The translations under genes were made by a program, and so were the position numbers. The notes beneath the pieces were generated by a model. The model saw only the letters and a program-made list of their open reading frames with translations, made no database searches and was not told the origin of the DNA. DNA of 64,000 nucleotides from Streptomyces roseolilacinus (GTDB taxonomy: Bacteria; Actinomycetota; Actinomycetes; Streptomycetales; Streptomycetaceae): positions 124,001-188,000 of the forward strand of contig NZ_BMSV01000008.1 of assembly GCF_014649335.1 (NCBI RefSeq), given 5' to 3'. This document shows, piece after piece, positions 31,825 to 40,941 of the stretch. Position 1 is the stretch's first letter. Each line of letters starts with the position of its first letter.

Positions 31825-33147
31825 ATGGGACGACCTGCCCTGAGCCGCAGACAGGCACTCACCGCGATGGGAGGGGCCGCGGCCGCCGGCGCCGCCGGCT
31901 GCGCGGCGCCGCGGACCGCCGACGCCGGGCGGACCAGGCTCCGCTACTGGCACCTGTTCGGCGGCGGCGACGGCATCACCATGCTCGCCATGCTCGACGC
32001 CTTCCGCGCCGAGCACCCCGACGTCGCCCTGGAGGCCGCCACCCTCCAGTGGGGCCCGCCGTACTACACCAAGCTCGCCATGGCCGGCGCCGGCGGCCGT
32101 GCCCCCGAGGTCGCCGTCCTCCACCTGGCCCGCCTCGCCGGGTTCGCGCCCGGCCGGCTCCTCGACCCGTTCGACCTGGACCTCCTCGCCGAACACGGCG
32201 TGCGGGAGGCCGACTTCCCGCCCGGCATCTGGCGGCGCGGCGCCGTCGGCGGGCGGCAGTACGCCGTACCGCTCGACACCCACCCCATGGTGCTCTTCTA
32301 CAACACCGAGGTCTGCGCCAAGGCGGGCCTGCTCGCCCCCGACGGCACCCTCGAACCGCTCGACGGCGCCGACCGGTTCACCGCCGCCCTGCGCGCCGTC
32401 CGCGACGTCACCGGACGGCCCGCGCTCGTCACCGAGACGCTGGGCTCCGACTGCATCGGCCCCTGGCGGCTGTTCTCCACCCTGTACTCCCAGCTCGGCG
32501 GCGCCGTCCTCGGCCCCGACGGGACCACCCTCGCCCTCGACGACGCCAAGGCGCTGACGGTCCTGGAGTACATGCGCGCCCTCGTCGAGCAGGGCCTCGC
32601 GGTCCGCCGCGTCGACTACCCGGGTGCCGTCGGCGTGTTCAGCAACGGCGCCACCGGCTTCTACCTCAACGGCGAATGGGAGATCAGCTCCTTCCTCGCC
32701 ACCGGGGTGCCCTTCTCCGTCACGCGCGTCCCCGGCCTCTTCGGCCGGCCCACCGCCCAGGCCGACTGCCACGCCTTCGTCCTGCCGCACCAGGACCGGC
32801 GCGGCGGACCGCCCGACGAGGCGGCCCACGCGTTCGTCGCCTGGATGCTGCGGCACACCGTCGAATGGGCGAAGGGCGGACACGTGCCCGCCTACCTGCC
32901 CACCCTGCGGCGGCCCGACTACCTCGCTCTCTCCCCGCAGTCGGCGTACCGCTCCGTCGTCGACGACGTGGCGCTCGACGAGCCCGCCTGGTTCGCCGGA
33001 TCGGCCTCCGTCATGTGGATCGAGCTCGGCGCCGTCTTCTCCGGCGTGCTCACCGGGTCCCGCACCCCACGGAACGCCCTCGCCGAGGCGAAGGCCCGGC
33101 TCCGGGCCCTCCTCGACACGCCGAACCCCCTGGGAGGCACCCGGTGA
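31825..33147 (+). CDS. Sugar ABC transporter solute-binding lipoprotein
   Basis: A 440-residue family 1 extracellular binding protein. The signal has a twin-arginine motif (SRRQALT) and a lipobox GAAGC (Cys26), so it is probably a Tat-exported lipoprotein. The mature part shows RLRYWHLFGGGDGITMLAMLDAF and YAVPLDTHPMVLFYNTEVC, typical of oligosaccharide binders. The operon continues with two permeases (GTGA and ATGA overlaps) and an intracellular GH51 arabinofuranosidase, so the ligand is probably an arabino-oligosaccharide. There is no ATPase gene nearby. ATG start with GAGGGTTGG in front. Confidence 0.9.
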   Translation: MGRPALSRRQALTAMGGAAAAGAAGCAAPRTADAGRTRLRYWHLFGGGDGITMLAMLDAFRAEHPDVALEAATLQWGPPYYTKLAMAGAGGRAPEVAVLHLARLAGFAPGRLLDPFDLDLLAEHGVREADFPPGIWRRGAVGGRQYAVPLDTHPMVLFYNTEVCAKAGLLAPDGTLEPLDGADRFTAALRAVRDVTGRPALVTETLGSDCIGPWRLFSTLYSQLGGAVLGPDGTTLALDDAKALTVLEYMRALVEQGLAVRRVDYPGAVGVFSNGATGFYLNGEWEISSFLATGVPFSVTRVPGLFGRPTAQADCHAFVLPHQDRRGGPPDEAAHAFVAWMLRHTVEWAKGGHVPAYLPTLRRPDYLALSPQSAYRSVVDDVALDEPAWFAGSASVMWIELGAVFSGVLTGSRTPRNALAEAKARLRALLDTPNPLGGTR

Positions 33148-34109
33148 GCGCCGCCCCCACCCCCGCGCCGACGCGCCCCGCCCCGCCCGCGACGCCCCCG
33201 GCCCCGCACCAGGTCCCGACGGCCCCGCGCCGGCACTGGACCGAACACGGCCTGGTCTTCGTCGCCCCCTTCTTCCTCGTCTACGGCGCCTTCCTGCTCT
33301 GGCCGCTGGTCTCCGGCCTCGGCATGAGCCTGACCAGCGAGAACATCTCCGGCGTCGGCGGCGGCTTCGTCGGCCTCGACAACTACGCCGAGGCGATCCG
33401 GGACCCGGCCGTCTGGTCGTCGCTGTGGAACACCGTCTGGTTCACCGTCCTGTCCACGGTCCCGCTGGTCGTGACGGGCCTCGTCCTCGCCCTGCTCGCC
33501 CACCACCTGCGGGTCGTCCAGTGGCTGTGGCGGCTCAGCTGGTTCGCGCCGTTCCTGCTGCCGTCCGGCGTCGTCGGCCTGCTCTTCCTGTGGGTGATCT
33601 ACCCGTCCGACTTCGGCTTCGCCGACCAGCTCCTCGCCGCCCTCGGCCTCCACCCCGGCATCGGCTGGCTCACCGACGAGCGGTACGCGATGCTCTCCCT
33701 CGTCCTCACCACCGTCTGGTGGACCGTCGGCTTCAACTTCCTGCTCTACCTGGCCGCGCTCCAGGCCATCCCGCAGCACCTGTACGAGGCCGCCGAACTG
33801 GACGGCGCCGGCCCCTGGCAGCGGCTGCGCTCCATCACCCTGCCCATGCTCCGCACGACCACCGGCGTGGTCGTCGTCCTGCAGGTCCTCGCCTCGCTGA
33901 AGGTCTTCGACCAGGTGTACATCATGACCGGCGGCGGCCCCGACGACGCGACCCGGCCGATCCTGCAGTACGTCTACCAGGCCGGGTTCACCGGCTACCG
34001 CACCGGCTACGCCTCCGCCGTCTCGTACCTCTTCTTCGCGCTGATCCTGATCGTCTCCCTGGTGCAGCTGCGCCTGTCCCGCCGTACCCGAGAGGAGACC
34101 GCCCGATGA
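33144..34109 (+). CDS. Sugar ABC transporter permease (MalF type)
   Basis: A 321-residue inner-membrane permease with six helices from about residue 35, after a Pro/Ala-rich tail. The EAA loop that contacts the ATPase is YEAAELDGAGPWQRLRSITLPML. MTGGGPDDAT is typical of the F-type subunit. The GTG start overlaps the binding-protein stop. It pairs with the next gene to form the import channel for the sugar bound by the lipoprotein. Confidence 0.92.
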   Translation: MSAAPTPAPTRPAPPATPPAPHQVPTAPRRHWTEHGLVFVAPFFLVYGAFLLWPLVSGLGMSLTSENISGVGGGFVGLDNYAEAIRDPAVWSSLWNTVWFTVLSTVPLVVTGLVLALLAHHLRVVQWLWRLSWFAPFLLPSGVVGLLFLWVIYPSDFGFADQLLAALGLHPGIGWLTDERYAMLSLVLTTVWWTVGFNFLLYLAALQAIPQHLYEAAELDGAGPWQRLRSITLPMLRTTTGVVVVLQVLASLKVFDQVYIMTGGGPDDATRPILQYVYQAGFTGYRTGYASAVSYLFFALILIVSLVQLRLSRRTREETAR

Positions 34110-34963
34110 GCGCGGCCGCCGACACCCCCGCCCGCCGCGCCCGCTGGACCGCCGGCCGGCTGCTGGCGCTCCTCGCCGCGCTCGTCCTCGCCGTCGCGTG
34201 GGTGCTCCCGCTGGCCTGGGCGGTCGCCACCTCCCTCAAACCGGAGGGCGAGACGACCCGGACGCCCCTGGAGTGGATCGGCTCCACCGTCACCCTCGAC
34301 GCCTACCGGCAGGTGTGGGACTCGGGCGACCTCACCCGCTGGATGCTCAACTCCGCGTACGTCTCGGTGGTGACGACCGCGCTGACCGTGCTGCTGTGCG
34401 CCACCGCCGCGTACGGCTTCTCCCGCACCGCGTTCCGCGGCCGCCGGGTGCTGTACGGGCTGGTCCTCGCCGGGATCATGGTGCCGCCGCAGGTGCTGAT
34501 CGCCCCGCTGTTCGCCGAGATGGCCGCCCTCGGCCTGGTCGACACGTACTGGGGCGTGATCCTCCCGCAGGTCGCCGTGCCCGCGATGGTCTTCATCCTG
34601 GTGAAGTTCTTCGACGGCGTGCCGCGCGAGCTGGAGGAGGCCGCGTTCGTCGACGGCGCGGGCCGGTGGCGGGTCTTCTGGACGATCGTCATGCCGCTGT
34701 CCCGGCCCGTCCTCGCCGCCGTCGCGATCTTCACCTTCATCTCCACCTGGAACAACTTCCTCTGGCCGTTCCTCGTGACCACCGACCCGGGCGGCATGAC
34801 CCTCCCGGTCGGCCTCGTCAGCGTCCAGTCGTCGTACGGAGTGCGGTACGCGCAGATGATGGCGTCCCTCGTCGTCGCCGGCCTCCCGCTGCTCGTGGTC
34901 TTCACCCTCTTCCAGCGGCAGATCGTCCGCGGCGTCGCCCACACCGGCCTCGCCGGCCAGTGA
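34106..34963 (+). CDS. Sugar ABC transporter permease (MalG type)
   Basis: A 285-residue permease with six helices. The EAA loop is LEEAAFVDGAGRWRVFWTIVMPL, and the ATSLKPEGE opening plus the FLVTTDPGGMTLPVGL end are typical of MalG-type subunits. The ATG overlaps the stop of the first permease (ATGA). It is the second half of the channel in the same operon; the GH51 gene starts 33 bases after its stop. Confidence 0.92.
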   Translation: MSAAADTPARRARWTAGRLLALLAALVLAVAWVLPLAWAVATSLKPEGETTRTPLEWIGSTVTLDAYRQVWDSGDLTRWMLNSAYVSVVTTALTVLLCATAAYGFSRTAFRGRRVLYGLVLAGIMVPPQVLIAPLFAEMAALGLVDTYWGVILPQVAVPAMVFILVKFFDGVPRELEEAAFVDGAGRWRVFWTIVMPLSRPVLAAVAIFTFISTWNNFLWPFLVTTDPGGMTLPVGLVSVQSSYGVRYAQMMASLVVAGLPLLVVFTLFQRQIVRGVAHTGLAGQ

Positions 34964-34995
34964 CCCACCGACCCCCCGAAGGGAACCCCGTCCCC

Positions 34996-36522
34996 ATGAC
35001 CGGCACCGCCCCCGCCCGCTTCACCCTCGACCCGGCCTTCACGGTCGGCGACGTCGACCCGCGCCTCTTCGGCTCGTTCGTCGAGCACCTCGGCCGCTGC
35101 GTCTACACCGGCATCCACGAGCCCGGCCACCCCGCCGCCGACGACGCCGGCCTGCGCACCGACGTCCTCGCCCTCGTCCGTGAACTGGGCGTCACCGTCA
35201 TCCGCTACCCCGGCGGCAACTTCGTCTCCAACCACCGCTGGGAGGACGGCGTCGGCCCCGTCGACAGCCGCCCCCGCCGCCTCGACCTGGCCTGGCGGAC
35301 CACCGAGACGAATCGTTTCGGCCTCGCCGAGTACATGGAGTTCCTGCGGCGTATCGGCCCCCAGGCCGAGCCGATGATGGCCGTCAACCTCGGCACGCGC
35401 GGCGTCACCGAGGCGCTCCAGCTCCAGGAGTACGCCAACCACCCCGGCGGCACCGAACTGTCGGACCGCCGCGCCGCGCACGGCGACAAGGACCCGTACG
35501 GCATCCGCCTGTGGTGCCTCGGCAACGAGATGGACGGCCCCTGGCAGACCGGCCACAAGACCGCCGAGGAGTACGGGCGGCTCGCCGCCGAGACCGCCCG
35601 CGCCATGCGCCAGATGGACCGCGACGTGCAGCTCGTCGCGTGCGGCAGCTCCTCCCGCGCCATGCCGACGTTCGGCACGTGGGAGGCGACGGTGCTGGCC
35701 GAGACGTACGACCTCGTCGACTACGTCTCCCTGCACGCCTACTACGAGGAGCGGGACGGCGACCGGGACTCCTTCCTCGCCTCGGCCGTCGACATGGAGT
35801 CGTTCATCGAGGAGGTGGTCGCCACCTGCGACCATGTCGGGGCGCGCCTCAAGTCCCCGAAGAAGCTCCGGCTCTCCTTCGACGAGTGGAACGTCTGGTA
35901 CCTGAGCCGCTACCAGCAGCAGGCCGAGGCCGAGCCGCTGGACTGGCCCGAGGCGCCGCGGCTGCTGGAGGACGTCTACTCGGTGACGGACGCCGTGGTC
36001 TTCGGCTCCCTGCTGATCGCCCTGCTGCGCCACGCGGACCGGGTGGCCGTGGCCTGCCTCGCACAGCTCGTCAACGTCATCGCGCCGATCATGACGGAGC
36101 CGGGCGGCCCGGCGTGGCGGCAGACCACGTTCCACCCGTTCGCCCAGGCGTCCCGGTACGGGCGGGGGAGGGTCCTCGACGTGCGGGTGGAGTCGCCGAC
36201 GTACGAGACGAGGAAGTACGGCACGGTCCCGCTGCTGCACGCCACCGCCGTCCGCGCCGACGACGGCACGGTCACGGTGTTCGCCGTCAACCGCGACCGG
36301 ACCGCGCCGCTGCCGCTCGACGTGACCCTGCACGGGCTGGGGGCGGCGGAGGTCCTGGAGCACACGGCGCTGGCCGACCCGGACCCCGAGGCGCGCAACA
36401 CGCGCGACGAGCCGGAGCGGGTGACGCCGCACGCGGTGGACGGGACCCGGGTGGAGGACGGGGTGCTGCGGGCGGTGCTGGAGCCGATGTCGTGGAACGT
36501 CATCCGGCTCGGGGCGAGGTGA
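34996..36522 (+). CDS. abfA: Alpha-N-arabinofuranosidase (GH51)
   Basis: A 508-residue GH51 enzyme. The acid/base is Glu178 in LWCLGNEMDG and the nucleophile Glu297 in LRLSFDEWNVWY. The N-terminal FGSFVEHLGRCVYTGIHEPGH and VIRYPGGNFVSNHRWEDGVGP are family hallmarks. There is no signal peptide, so it works in the cytoplasm, removing arabinofuranosyl residues from imported oligosaccharides. It is the last gene of the transporter operon and is followed by a 20-bp-stem terminator. The LacI gene behind the terminator probably controls the operon. Confidence 0.95.
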   Translation: MTGTAPARFTLDPAFTVGDVDPRLFGSFVEHLGRCVYTGIHEPGHPAADDAGLRTDVLALVRELGVTVIRYPGGNFVSNHRWEDGVGPVDSRPRRLDLAWRTTETNRFGLAEYMEFLRRIGPQAEPMMAVNLGTRGVTEALQLQEYANHPGGTELSDRRAAHGDKDPYGIRLWCLGNEMDGPWQTGHKTAEEYGRLAAETARAMRQMDRDVQLVACGSSSRAMPTFGTWEATVLAETYDLVDYVSLHAYYEERDGDRDSFLASAVDMESFIEEVVATCDHVGARLKSPKKLRLSFDEWNVWYLSRYQQQAEAEPLDWPEAPRLLEDVYSVTDAVVFGSLLIALLRHADRVAVACLAQLVNVIAPIMTEPGGPAWRQTTFHPFAQASRYGRGRVLDVRVESPTYETRKYGTVPLLHATAVRADDGTVTVFAVNRDRTAPLPLDVTLHGLGAAEVLEHTALADPDPEARNTRDEPERVTPHAVDGTRVEDGVLRAVLEPMSWNVIRLGAR

Positions 36523-36590
36523 CGAGGACCGGGCGGCGCCCGGGGCCCGGCGCGCGGACCGCCGCCCCGGCCTGACCCCCCCGCCCGCCG

Positions 36591-36636
36591 GAAGCGCCGT
36601 GGCGGCGTCCCCCCGAGGACGCCGCCACGGCGCTTC
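36591..36636 (+). terminator. Very long perfect hairpin terminator after the GH51 gene
   Basis: A 20-bp perfect stem (36591-36610 with 36617-36636) and a 6-base loop. It ends the GH51 operon and insulates the LacI gene. Confidence 0.85.
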
Positions 36637-36665
36637 GGCGTGGGGAAGCGGCGCGCGAAACCCCG

Positions 36666-36679
36666 GTGAATCGATTCAC
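36666..36679. promoter_or_regulatory. LacI-type operator before the LacI gene
   Basis: GTGAATCGATTCAC is a perfect 14-bp palindrome with the central CG typical of LacI sites, 64 bases before the regulator start. Autoregulation is likely. A half-site-like ACGATTCAA lies before the operon at 38618. Confidence 0.75.
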
Positions 36680-36742
36680 GCGTACGATGGGGCGTCCGTC
36701 CGGGACGGGCCGGGGGGACAGGAGCGAAAGGGGTGCGCGGGC

Positions 36743-37771
36743 GTGGCGCGCATGGTGGGAATCAAGGACGTGGCGCAACGGGCCGGGGTGTCCGTCGGCA
36801 CCGTCTCCAACGTGATCAACCGGCCCGGCACCGTCGCCGAGGCCACCCGCGAACGCGTCCAGGCCGCCATCGAGGACCTGGGCTACGTCCGCAGCGAGTC
36901 GGCGCGGCAGCTGCGGGCCGGGCGCAGCCGGATCATCGCGCTGCTCGTCCTCGACATGGCGAACCCGTTCTTCGTGGACCTGGCGACCGGCGCGGAGCGC
37001 GCCGCGCGGGAGGCCGGCCTCGGGGTCATGCTCTGCAACAGCGCGCAGGACCCGCAGGAGGAGGCGGAGTACCTGGGGCTGTTCGCCGAGCAGCGGGTGC
37101 GCGGGGTGCTGGTCACCCCGGCCGACCCGGAGGGGCACACGCTGCGGGCCTTCGCCCGGCACGGCATCCCGTACGTGTTCGTCGACCGCACCGCCGCCGG
37201 CACCGACGCGTGCTCCGTCTCCGTCGACGACGTCGAGGGCGGCGCGCTCGCGGCGCGGCACCTCCTCGACGCGGGCCACCGGAGCATCGTGTACGTCGGC
37301 GGGCCCGCGCACCTGCCGCAGATCCAGGACCGGCGCACGGGCGCCCTGGCGGCGGTCGCCGAGGCGGGGCTGCCGCCGGACGCGCTCGTACGGGTCGACA
37401 CCGAGCGGCTGGACGTGGCCTCCGGGCGCGACGCCGGCGCGCGGCTGCTCGGCATGTCGCCCCGCCCCTCGGCCGTCTTCTGCGCCAACGACCTGCTGGC
37501 CCTGGGCGTCCTCCAGACCCTGTTCGCGGCGGGGGTCTCGGTGCCCGGGGACATCGCGCTGGTCGGCTACGACGACATCGAGTTCGCAGCGGCCGCCGCG
37601 GTGCCGCTCACCTCGGTGCGCCAGCCGGCCCAGCGGATGGGCCGCCTGGCGGCGGAACTCCTCATCGAGGAGACGAACGGCGCGGCCGAGGCCCACGCGC
37701 ACCGGCACATCGTCCTCCGGCCGGAGCTGGTGGTCCGGGCCTCCAGCCTCGCGCCCCGCGGCCGTCCGTGA
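36743..37771 (+). CDS. LacI-family transcriptional regulator
   Basis: A 342-residue protein. The HTH is IKDVAQRAGVSVGTVSNVINRPGTVAEATRERVQAAIEDLGYV, with hinge-helix SARQLRAGRS, then a periplasmic-binding-like sensor domain (IIALLVLDMANPFFVDLATGAER, VGYDDIEFAAAAAVPLTSVRQPA). It likely represses sugar genes until a sugar binds. The GTG at 36743 is chosen because AAGGGG lies 9 bases upstream; the ATG at 36752 (MVGIKDVA) is also common in the family. A palindrome precedes it. The upstream GH51 operon is the most likely target. Confidence 0.92.
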   Translation: MARMVGIKDVAQRAGVSVGTVSNVINRPGTVAEATRERVQAAIEDLGYVRSESARQLRAGRSRIIALLVLDMANPFFVDLATGAERAAREAGLGVMLCNSAQDPQEEAEYLGLFAEQRVRGVLVTPADPEGHTLRAFARHGIPYVFVDRTAAGTDACSVSVDDVEGGALAARHLLDAGHRSIVYVGGPAHLPQIQDRRTGALAAVAEAGLPPDALVRVDTERLDVASGRDAGARLLGMSPRPSAVFCANDLLALGVLQTLFAAGVSVPGDIALVGYDDIEFAAAAAVPLTSVRQPAQRMGRLAAELLIEETNGAAEAHAHRHIVLRPELVVRASSLAPRGRP

Positions 37772-37835
37772 CCGGCCCGGCCCGTGGGGTCCGGCCTGAT
37801 CCGGCCCGTGGGTTCCGCGGGCGGCCGGCCGCCCG

Positions 37836-38285
37836 TCAGGCGAGGGTGAACCGCAACTCGGGGCGCTCCCAGGCCACCTTCGGCGGGGACGGGGCCACCG
37901 TGCCCACCCGCTCGGCGCCCAGGCGCCGGTAGAACCGCTCGGCCGGCGGGTGGGACACCACGCGCACCTCGGTCAGGCCGGCCTCCCCGGCCTGACCGAG
38001 CATGTGCTCCACCAGGAGTCGGCCGACGCCCGACCCCTGCGCCTCGTCCGCCACGAACGCCAGGTCCAGCTCGGGCGGTTCCAGGACGAGGGAGTAGAAG
38101 CCCAGCAGCCGGCCGGCGGTGTCGACGGCCACGAAGACCCGGTGCCGGGCCACGTAGTCCGCGGTGACCCGGTATCCGCAGACCATCGCGGCGTAGGCCC
38201 CCCGGTAGGCGCCGGACCCCCGGACCAGCGAGGTGAGGCGCTCCGCGTCCGAGGCGGCGGCCCGCCTGATCGTGAGGGGAAACAT
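37836..38285 (-). CDS. GNAT-family N-acetyltransferase
   Basis: A 149-residue GNAT protein. The acetyl-CoA loop is in FVADEAQGSGVGRLLVEHMLGQA (R/Q-x-x-G-x-G/A), with LTIRRAAASDAERLTSLV at the start and HPPAERFYRRLGAERVG near the end, a normal single-domain layout. The substrate is unknown. TATACT lies close to the ATG at 38283-38285 (reverse strand), so the leader is very short. Divergent from the binding-protein operon at 38618. Confidence 0.88.
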   Translation of the reverse strand: MFPLTIRRAAASDAERLTSLVRGSGAYRGAYAAMVCGYRVTADYVARHRVFVAVDTAGRLLGFYSLVLEPPELDLAFVADEAQGSGVGRLLVEHMLGQAGEAGLTEVRVVSHPPAERFYRRLGAERVGTVAPSPPKVAWERPELRFTLA

Positions 38286-38537
38286 CCTCGGAGTATAGGG
38301 TCGCGGACGGTTTTCGACCATTACTTTCTGAGGTGGGGCCGTCGCGGTCGCGACCCTCGGTGTCGCCCCGGCCCGCGCCCGCGGGTCTTCTCGGTGGCGG
38401 GGGAGGGGGCGCCGCGGAGGGTTCGGGGCCTTGGTGCGGAGCCCCGCGGTTCGGCCCGTCGGACGTGCGCCCTCCGGGGCGGCGCGCCCGGCCCGGGGTC
38501 GCCGCGCCGCCCGGGTGAACGGATCTCGTCGTAACCG
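38286..38537. other. Intergenic stretch between the GNAT gene and the unit B promoter
   Basis: About 250 bases of GC-rich sequence. The first 45 bases (TATAGG, GACCATTACTTTCTGAGG) are AT-richer and hold the GNAT promoter on the reverse strand. I see no gene or strong hairpin in the rest. Confidence 0.5.
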
Positions 38538-38583
38538 TTGACTCCCCGGCTCCGGGTCCTTACGTTGTCCCGGCAAGCGCTTT
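38538..38583 (+). promoter_or_regulatory. Promoter and AAGCGCTT operator of the lyase/ABC operon
   Basis: TTGACT (38538-38543), 17 bases, TACGTT (38561-38566). Immediately downstream, GGCAAGCGCTTTCC (38573-38586) is a near-palindrome centred on AAGCGCTT, placed to block transcription. The same core lies before the LacI gene at 46309-47430, linking the two. Confidence 0.7.
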
Positions 38584-38617
38584 CCTAAAACGATTCAATG
38601 CGCGCTGGAGGACGACT

Positions 38618-39916
38618 GTGCGTACCAACGGGACCGGGACCCAGGGGTCTGTCGACCGGCGCGGCCTGCTGAAGCTGGTGGGCGGCTCCACGGCCGCCCT
38701 CGGCCTGACGGCGGCGGGCTGCGGCGGTGGAAGCGGCTCGGACGGCGGGACCGTCACGATCCGGTACGCGTGGTGGGGGTCGGACGACCGCGCCAAGCGC
38801 ATCAACCAGACGATCGAGCTGTTCGAGAAGAAGCACCCGAAGATCAAGGTCAAGACCGACTTCCAGCCGTACCTCGACTTCTGGAAGAAGTTCAACACCC
38901 AGGCCTCCGGCGGCAATCCGCCGGACGTCTTCCAGAACGCCGTCGGCTTCCTCCGCAAGTACGACGCCAAGAACGTCCTGCTCGACCTCGGCGGGCAGGT
39001 CGAGGCGGGCAACCTCCGCATGGACGGCTTCCGCGCCGGCCTCGACACGTTCGGCGAGGTCGACGGCAGGCTCCTCGGCGTCCCCGTCGGCTCCAACTCC
39101 ATGGCCCTCGTCATCGACGAGAAGGTCTTCGGCAAGGCCGGGATCACCCCCCGGCCGGGCTGGACCTGGGAGGAGTTCCACGCCGCCCTCGCCAAGATCC
39201 GCGACACCCAGGGCCGTGCCGGCGACAGCGGCATGTACGGCGTGATGTACCTGTACGACCTCCACCTCCGCCAGCACGGCAAGGCGTTCTTCACGCCCAA
39301 GGGGCTCGGCTTCACGGAGGCCGACCTCACCGACTGGTGGACGAAGGCGCTCCAGGGCGTCCGGGCCGGCACCTACTCCGACCCGAAGAAGGTCTCCCAG
39401 GTGAAGCCCAAGGCGGCCCTGTCCGCCGGACTGTCCGCGTGCGAGTTCACCTGGGACAACTTCACCATCCGCTACACCTCCGAAGGCAAGAGCGAGTACG
39501 GCCTCGCGCCCGTCCCCACCACCGACGGCAAGCGGACCGGCCAGTACCTCGGCTCCCTCATGCTCAGCGCCTCCAAGCGCACCAAGCACCCCGAGGAGGT
39601 CGCCCGGTTCATCGACTTCATGGTCCACGACCCCGAGGTCGCCACGATCATGGGCTACGACCGCGGCGTGCCCGCCACCACCGCCCAGTACGAGGCGTTC
39701 AAGCCCACCGACCCGGTCAACAAGAAGATCGCCGCCTACGAGCAGCAGCTCGTCGACTCCGGTGTCCTGGAGCAGATCACCCCGCACCCGGCCGGCGCCG
39801 ACATCGCGGAGGCCGCGTTCCTGCGGATCGCCGAGGAGATGGCCCTCGGCAAGAGCTCCGTGGCCGAAGCGGTCCGGCAGTTCTTCTCCGAGTCGAAGAC
39901 CGCCCTCGGCTCCTGA
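38618..39916 (+). CDS. Sugar ABC transporter solute-binding lipoprotein
   Basis: A 432-residue binding protein. It has a twin-arginine signal (VDRRGLLKL) and a lipobox TAAGC (Cys35). The mature part starts with a Gly/Ser linker, then VTIRYAWWGSDDRAKRINQTIELFEKKHP, typical of family 1 binders. GTG start with CTGGAGGAC in front. The operon continues with two permeases, a DUF624 protein and a PcRGLX/YetA-like lyase gene, so the ligand is probably a lyase product from rhamnogalacturonan or a rhamnose-glucuronate-capped arabinogalactan (inference). There is no ATPase gene. Confidence 0.9.
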   Translation: MRTNGTGTQGSVDRRGLLKLVGGSTAALGLTAAGCGGGSGSDGGTVTIRYAWWGSDDRAKRINQTIELFEKKHPKIKVKTDFQPYLDFWKKFNTQASGGNPPDVFQNAVGFLRKYDAKNVLLDLGGQVEAGNLRMDGFRAGLDTFGEVDGRLLGVPVGSNSMALVIDEKVFGKAGITPRPGWTWEEFHAALAKIRDTQGRAGDSGMYGVMYLYDLHLRQHGKAFFTPKGLGFTEADLTDWWTKALQGVRAGTYSDPKKVSQVKPKAALSAGLSACEFTWDNFTIRYTSEGKSEYGLAPVPTTDGKRTGQYLGSLMLSASKRTKHPEEVARFIDFMVHDPEVATIMGYDRGVPATTAQYEAFKPTDPVNKKIAAYEQQLVDSGVLEQITPHPAGADIAEAAFLRIAEEMALGKSSVAEAVRQFFSESKTALGS

Positions 39917-39930
39917 GGGGGAGGAACACC

Positions 39931-40941
39931 GTGACACCTGTACAGACGCCCACCGCCGCGGCCCTCCCCACCGGGGACGCGGCGGGCCCCGGCCCGGGGC
40001 GGGGCGGCGCGGCCGAGGAGCGCTCCGGCCCCGGCGCCCGGCGGAGGGCCCGCCGGGAGAACCTGGCCGGCTACCTCTTCATGTCCCCGTGGATCGCCGG
40101 CTTCGCGCTGCTCACCGCGGGCCCGATGATCGCCTCGCTCTACTTCGCCTTCACCGACTACAACCTCTTCGACGCGCCCCGCTGGATCGGCCTGAAGAAC
40201 TTCACCGACATGTTCGCCGACCCCCGGTGGCGCCACTCCGTCGACGTCACCCTCTGGTACGTCGTCGTCGGCACCCCGCTGAAGCTGGCCGCCGCCCTCG
40301 CCGTGGCCCTGCTGCTCAACCAGAAGCGCCGCGGCCAGGGCTTCTACCGGGCCGCGTTCTACGCCCCGTCCCTGATCGGCGCCAGCGTCTCCATCGCCGT
40401 CGTCTGGCGCGCGATCTTCTCCGACGACGCCATCGTCGACCGCGCCCAGCGCAGCCTGCTCGGCATGGACGTCGGCGGCTGGATCGGCGACCCCGACTGG
40501 ATCGTGTACAGCCTCATCGCCCTGACGATGTGGCAGTTCGGCGCCCCGATGGTCATCTTCCTCGCCGGCCTGAAGCAGGTGCCGCGCGAGCTGTACGAGG
40601 CCGCCGAGGTCGACGGCGCCGGGCCGTGGCGCCGCTTCTGGAACATCACCCTGCCGATGATCTCCCCGGTGCTGTTCTTCAACGTCCTGCTGGAGACCAT
40701 CCACTCCTTCCAGATCTTCGGATCCGCCTACATCCTGGGCGGCCAGGCCGGCGGCACCTGCGGACCGGCCGACGCGACGCTCGTCTACACCTGCTACCTG
40801 TACGTGCAGGGCTTCGAGAACAGCCGCATGGGCTTCGCCTCCGCCATGGCCTGGATGCTGCTGCTCGCCGTCGGCCTGGTGACGGCGGTGCTGTTCTGGT
40901 CCCAGAAGCGCTGGGTGCACTACGAGGAGGCCGCCCGATGA
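39931..40941 (+). CDS. Sugar ABC transporter permease (MalF type)
   Basis: A 336-residue permease. After a Gly/Pro/Arg-rich cytoplasmic tail, six helices follow (LFMSPWIAGFALLTAGPMIASLYFAF first). The EAA loop is LYEAAEVDGAGPWRRFWNITLPM. A distinctive GGQAGGTCGPADATLVYTCYLY loop with two Cys lies in the periplasm-facing part, in the position where MTGGGP occurs in F-type subunits. GTG start with GGGGAGGAA in front, 14 bases after the binding-protein stop. Confidence 0.92.
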   Translation: MTPVQTPTAAALPTGDAAGPGPGRGGAAEERSGPGARRRARRENLAGYLFMSPWIAGFALLTAGPMIASLYFAFTDYNLFDAPRWIGLKNFTDMFADPRWRHSVDVTLWYVVVGTPLKLAAALAVALLLNQKRRGQGFYRAAFYAPSLIGASVSIAVVWRAIFSDDAIVDRAQRSLLGMDVGGWIGDPDWIVYSLIALTMWQFGAPMVIFLAGLKQVPRELYEAAEVDGAGPWRRFWNITLPMISPVLFFNVLLETIHSFQIFGSAYILGGQAGGTCGPADATLVYTCYLYVQGFENSRMGFASAMAWMLLLAVGLVTAVLFWSQKRWVHYEEAAR

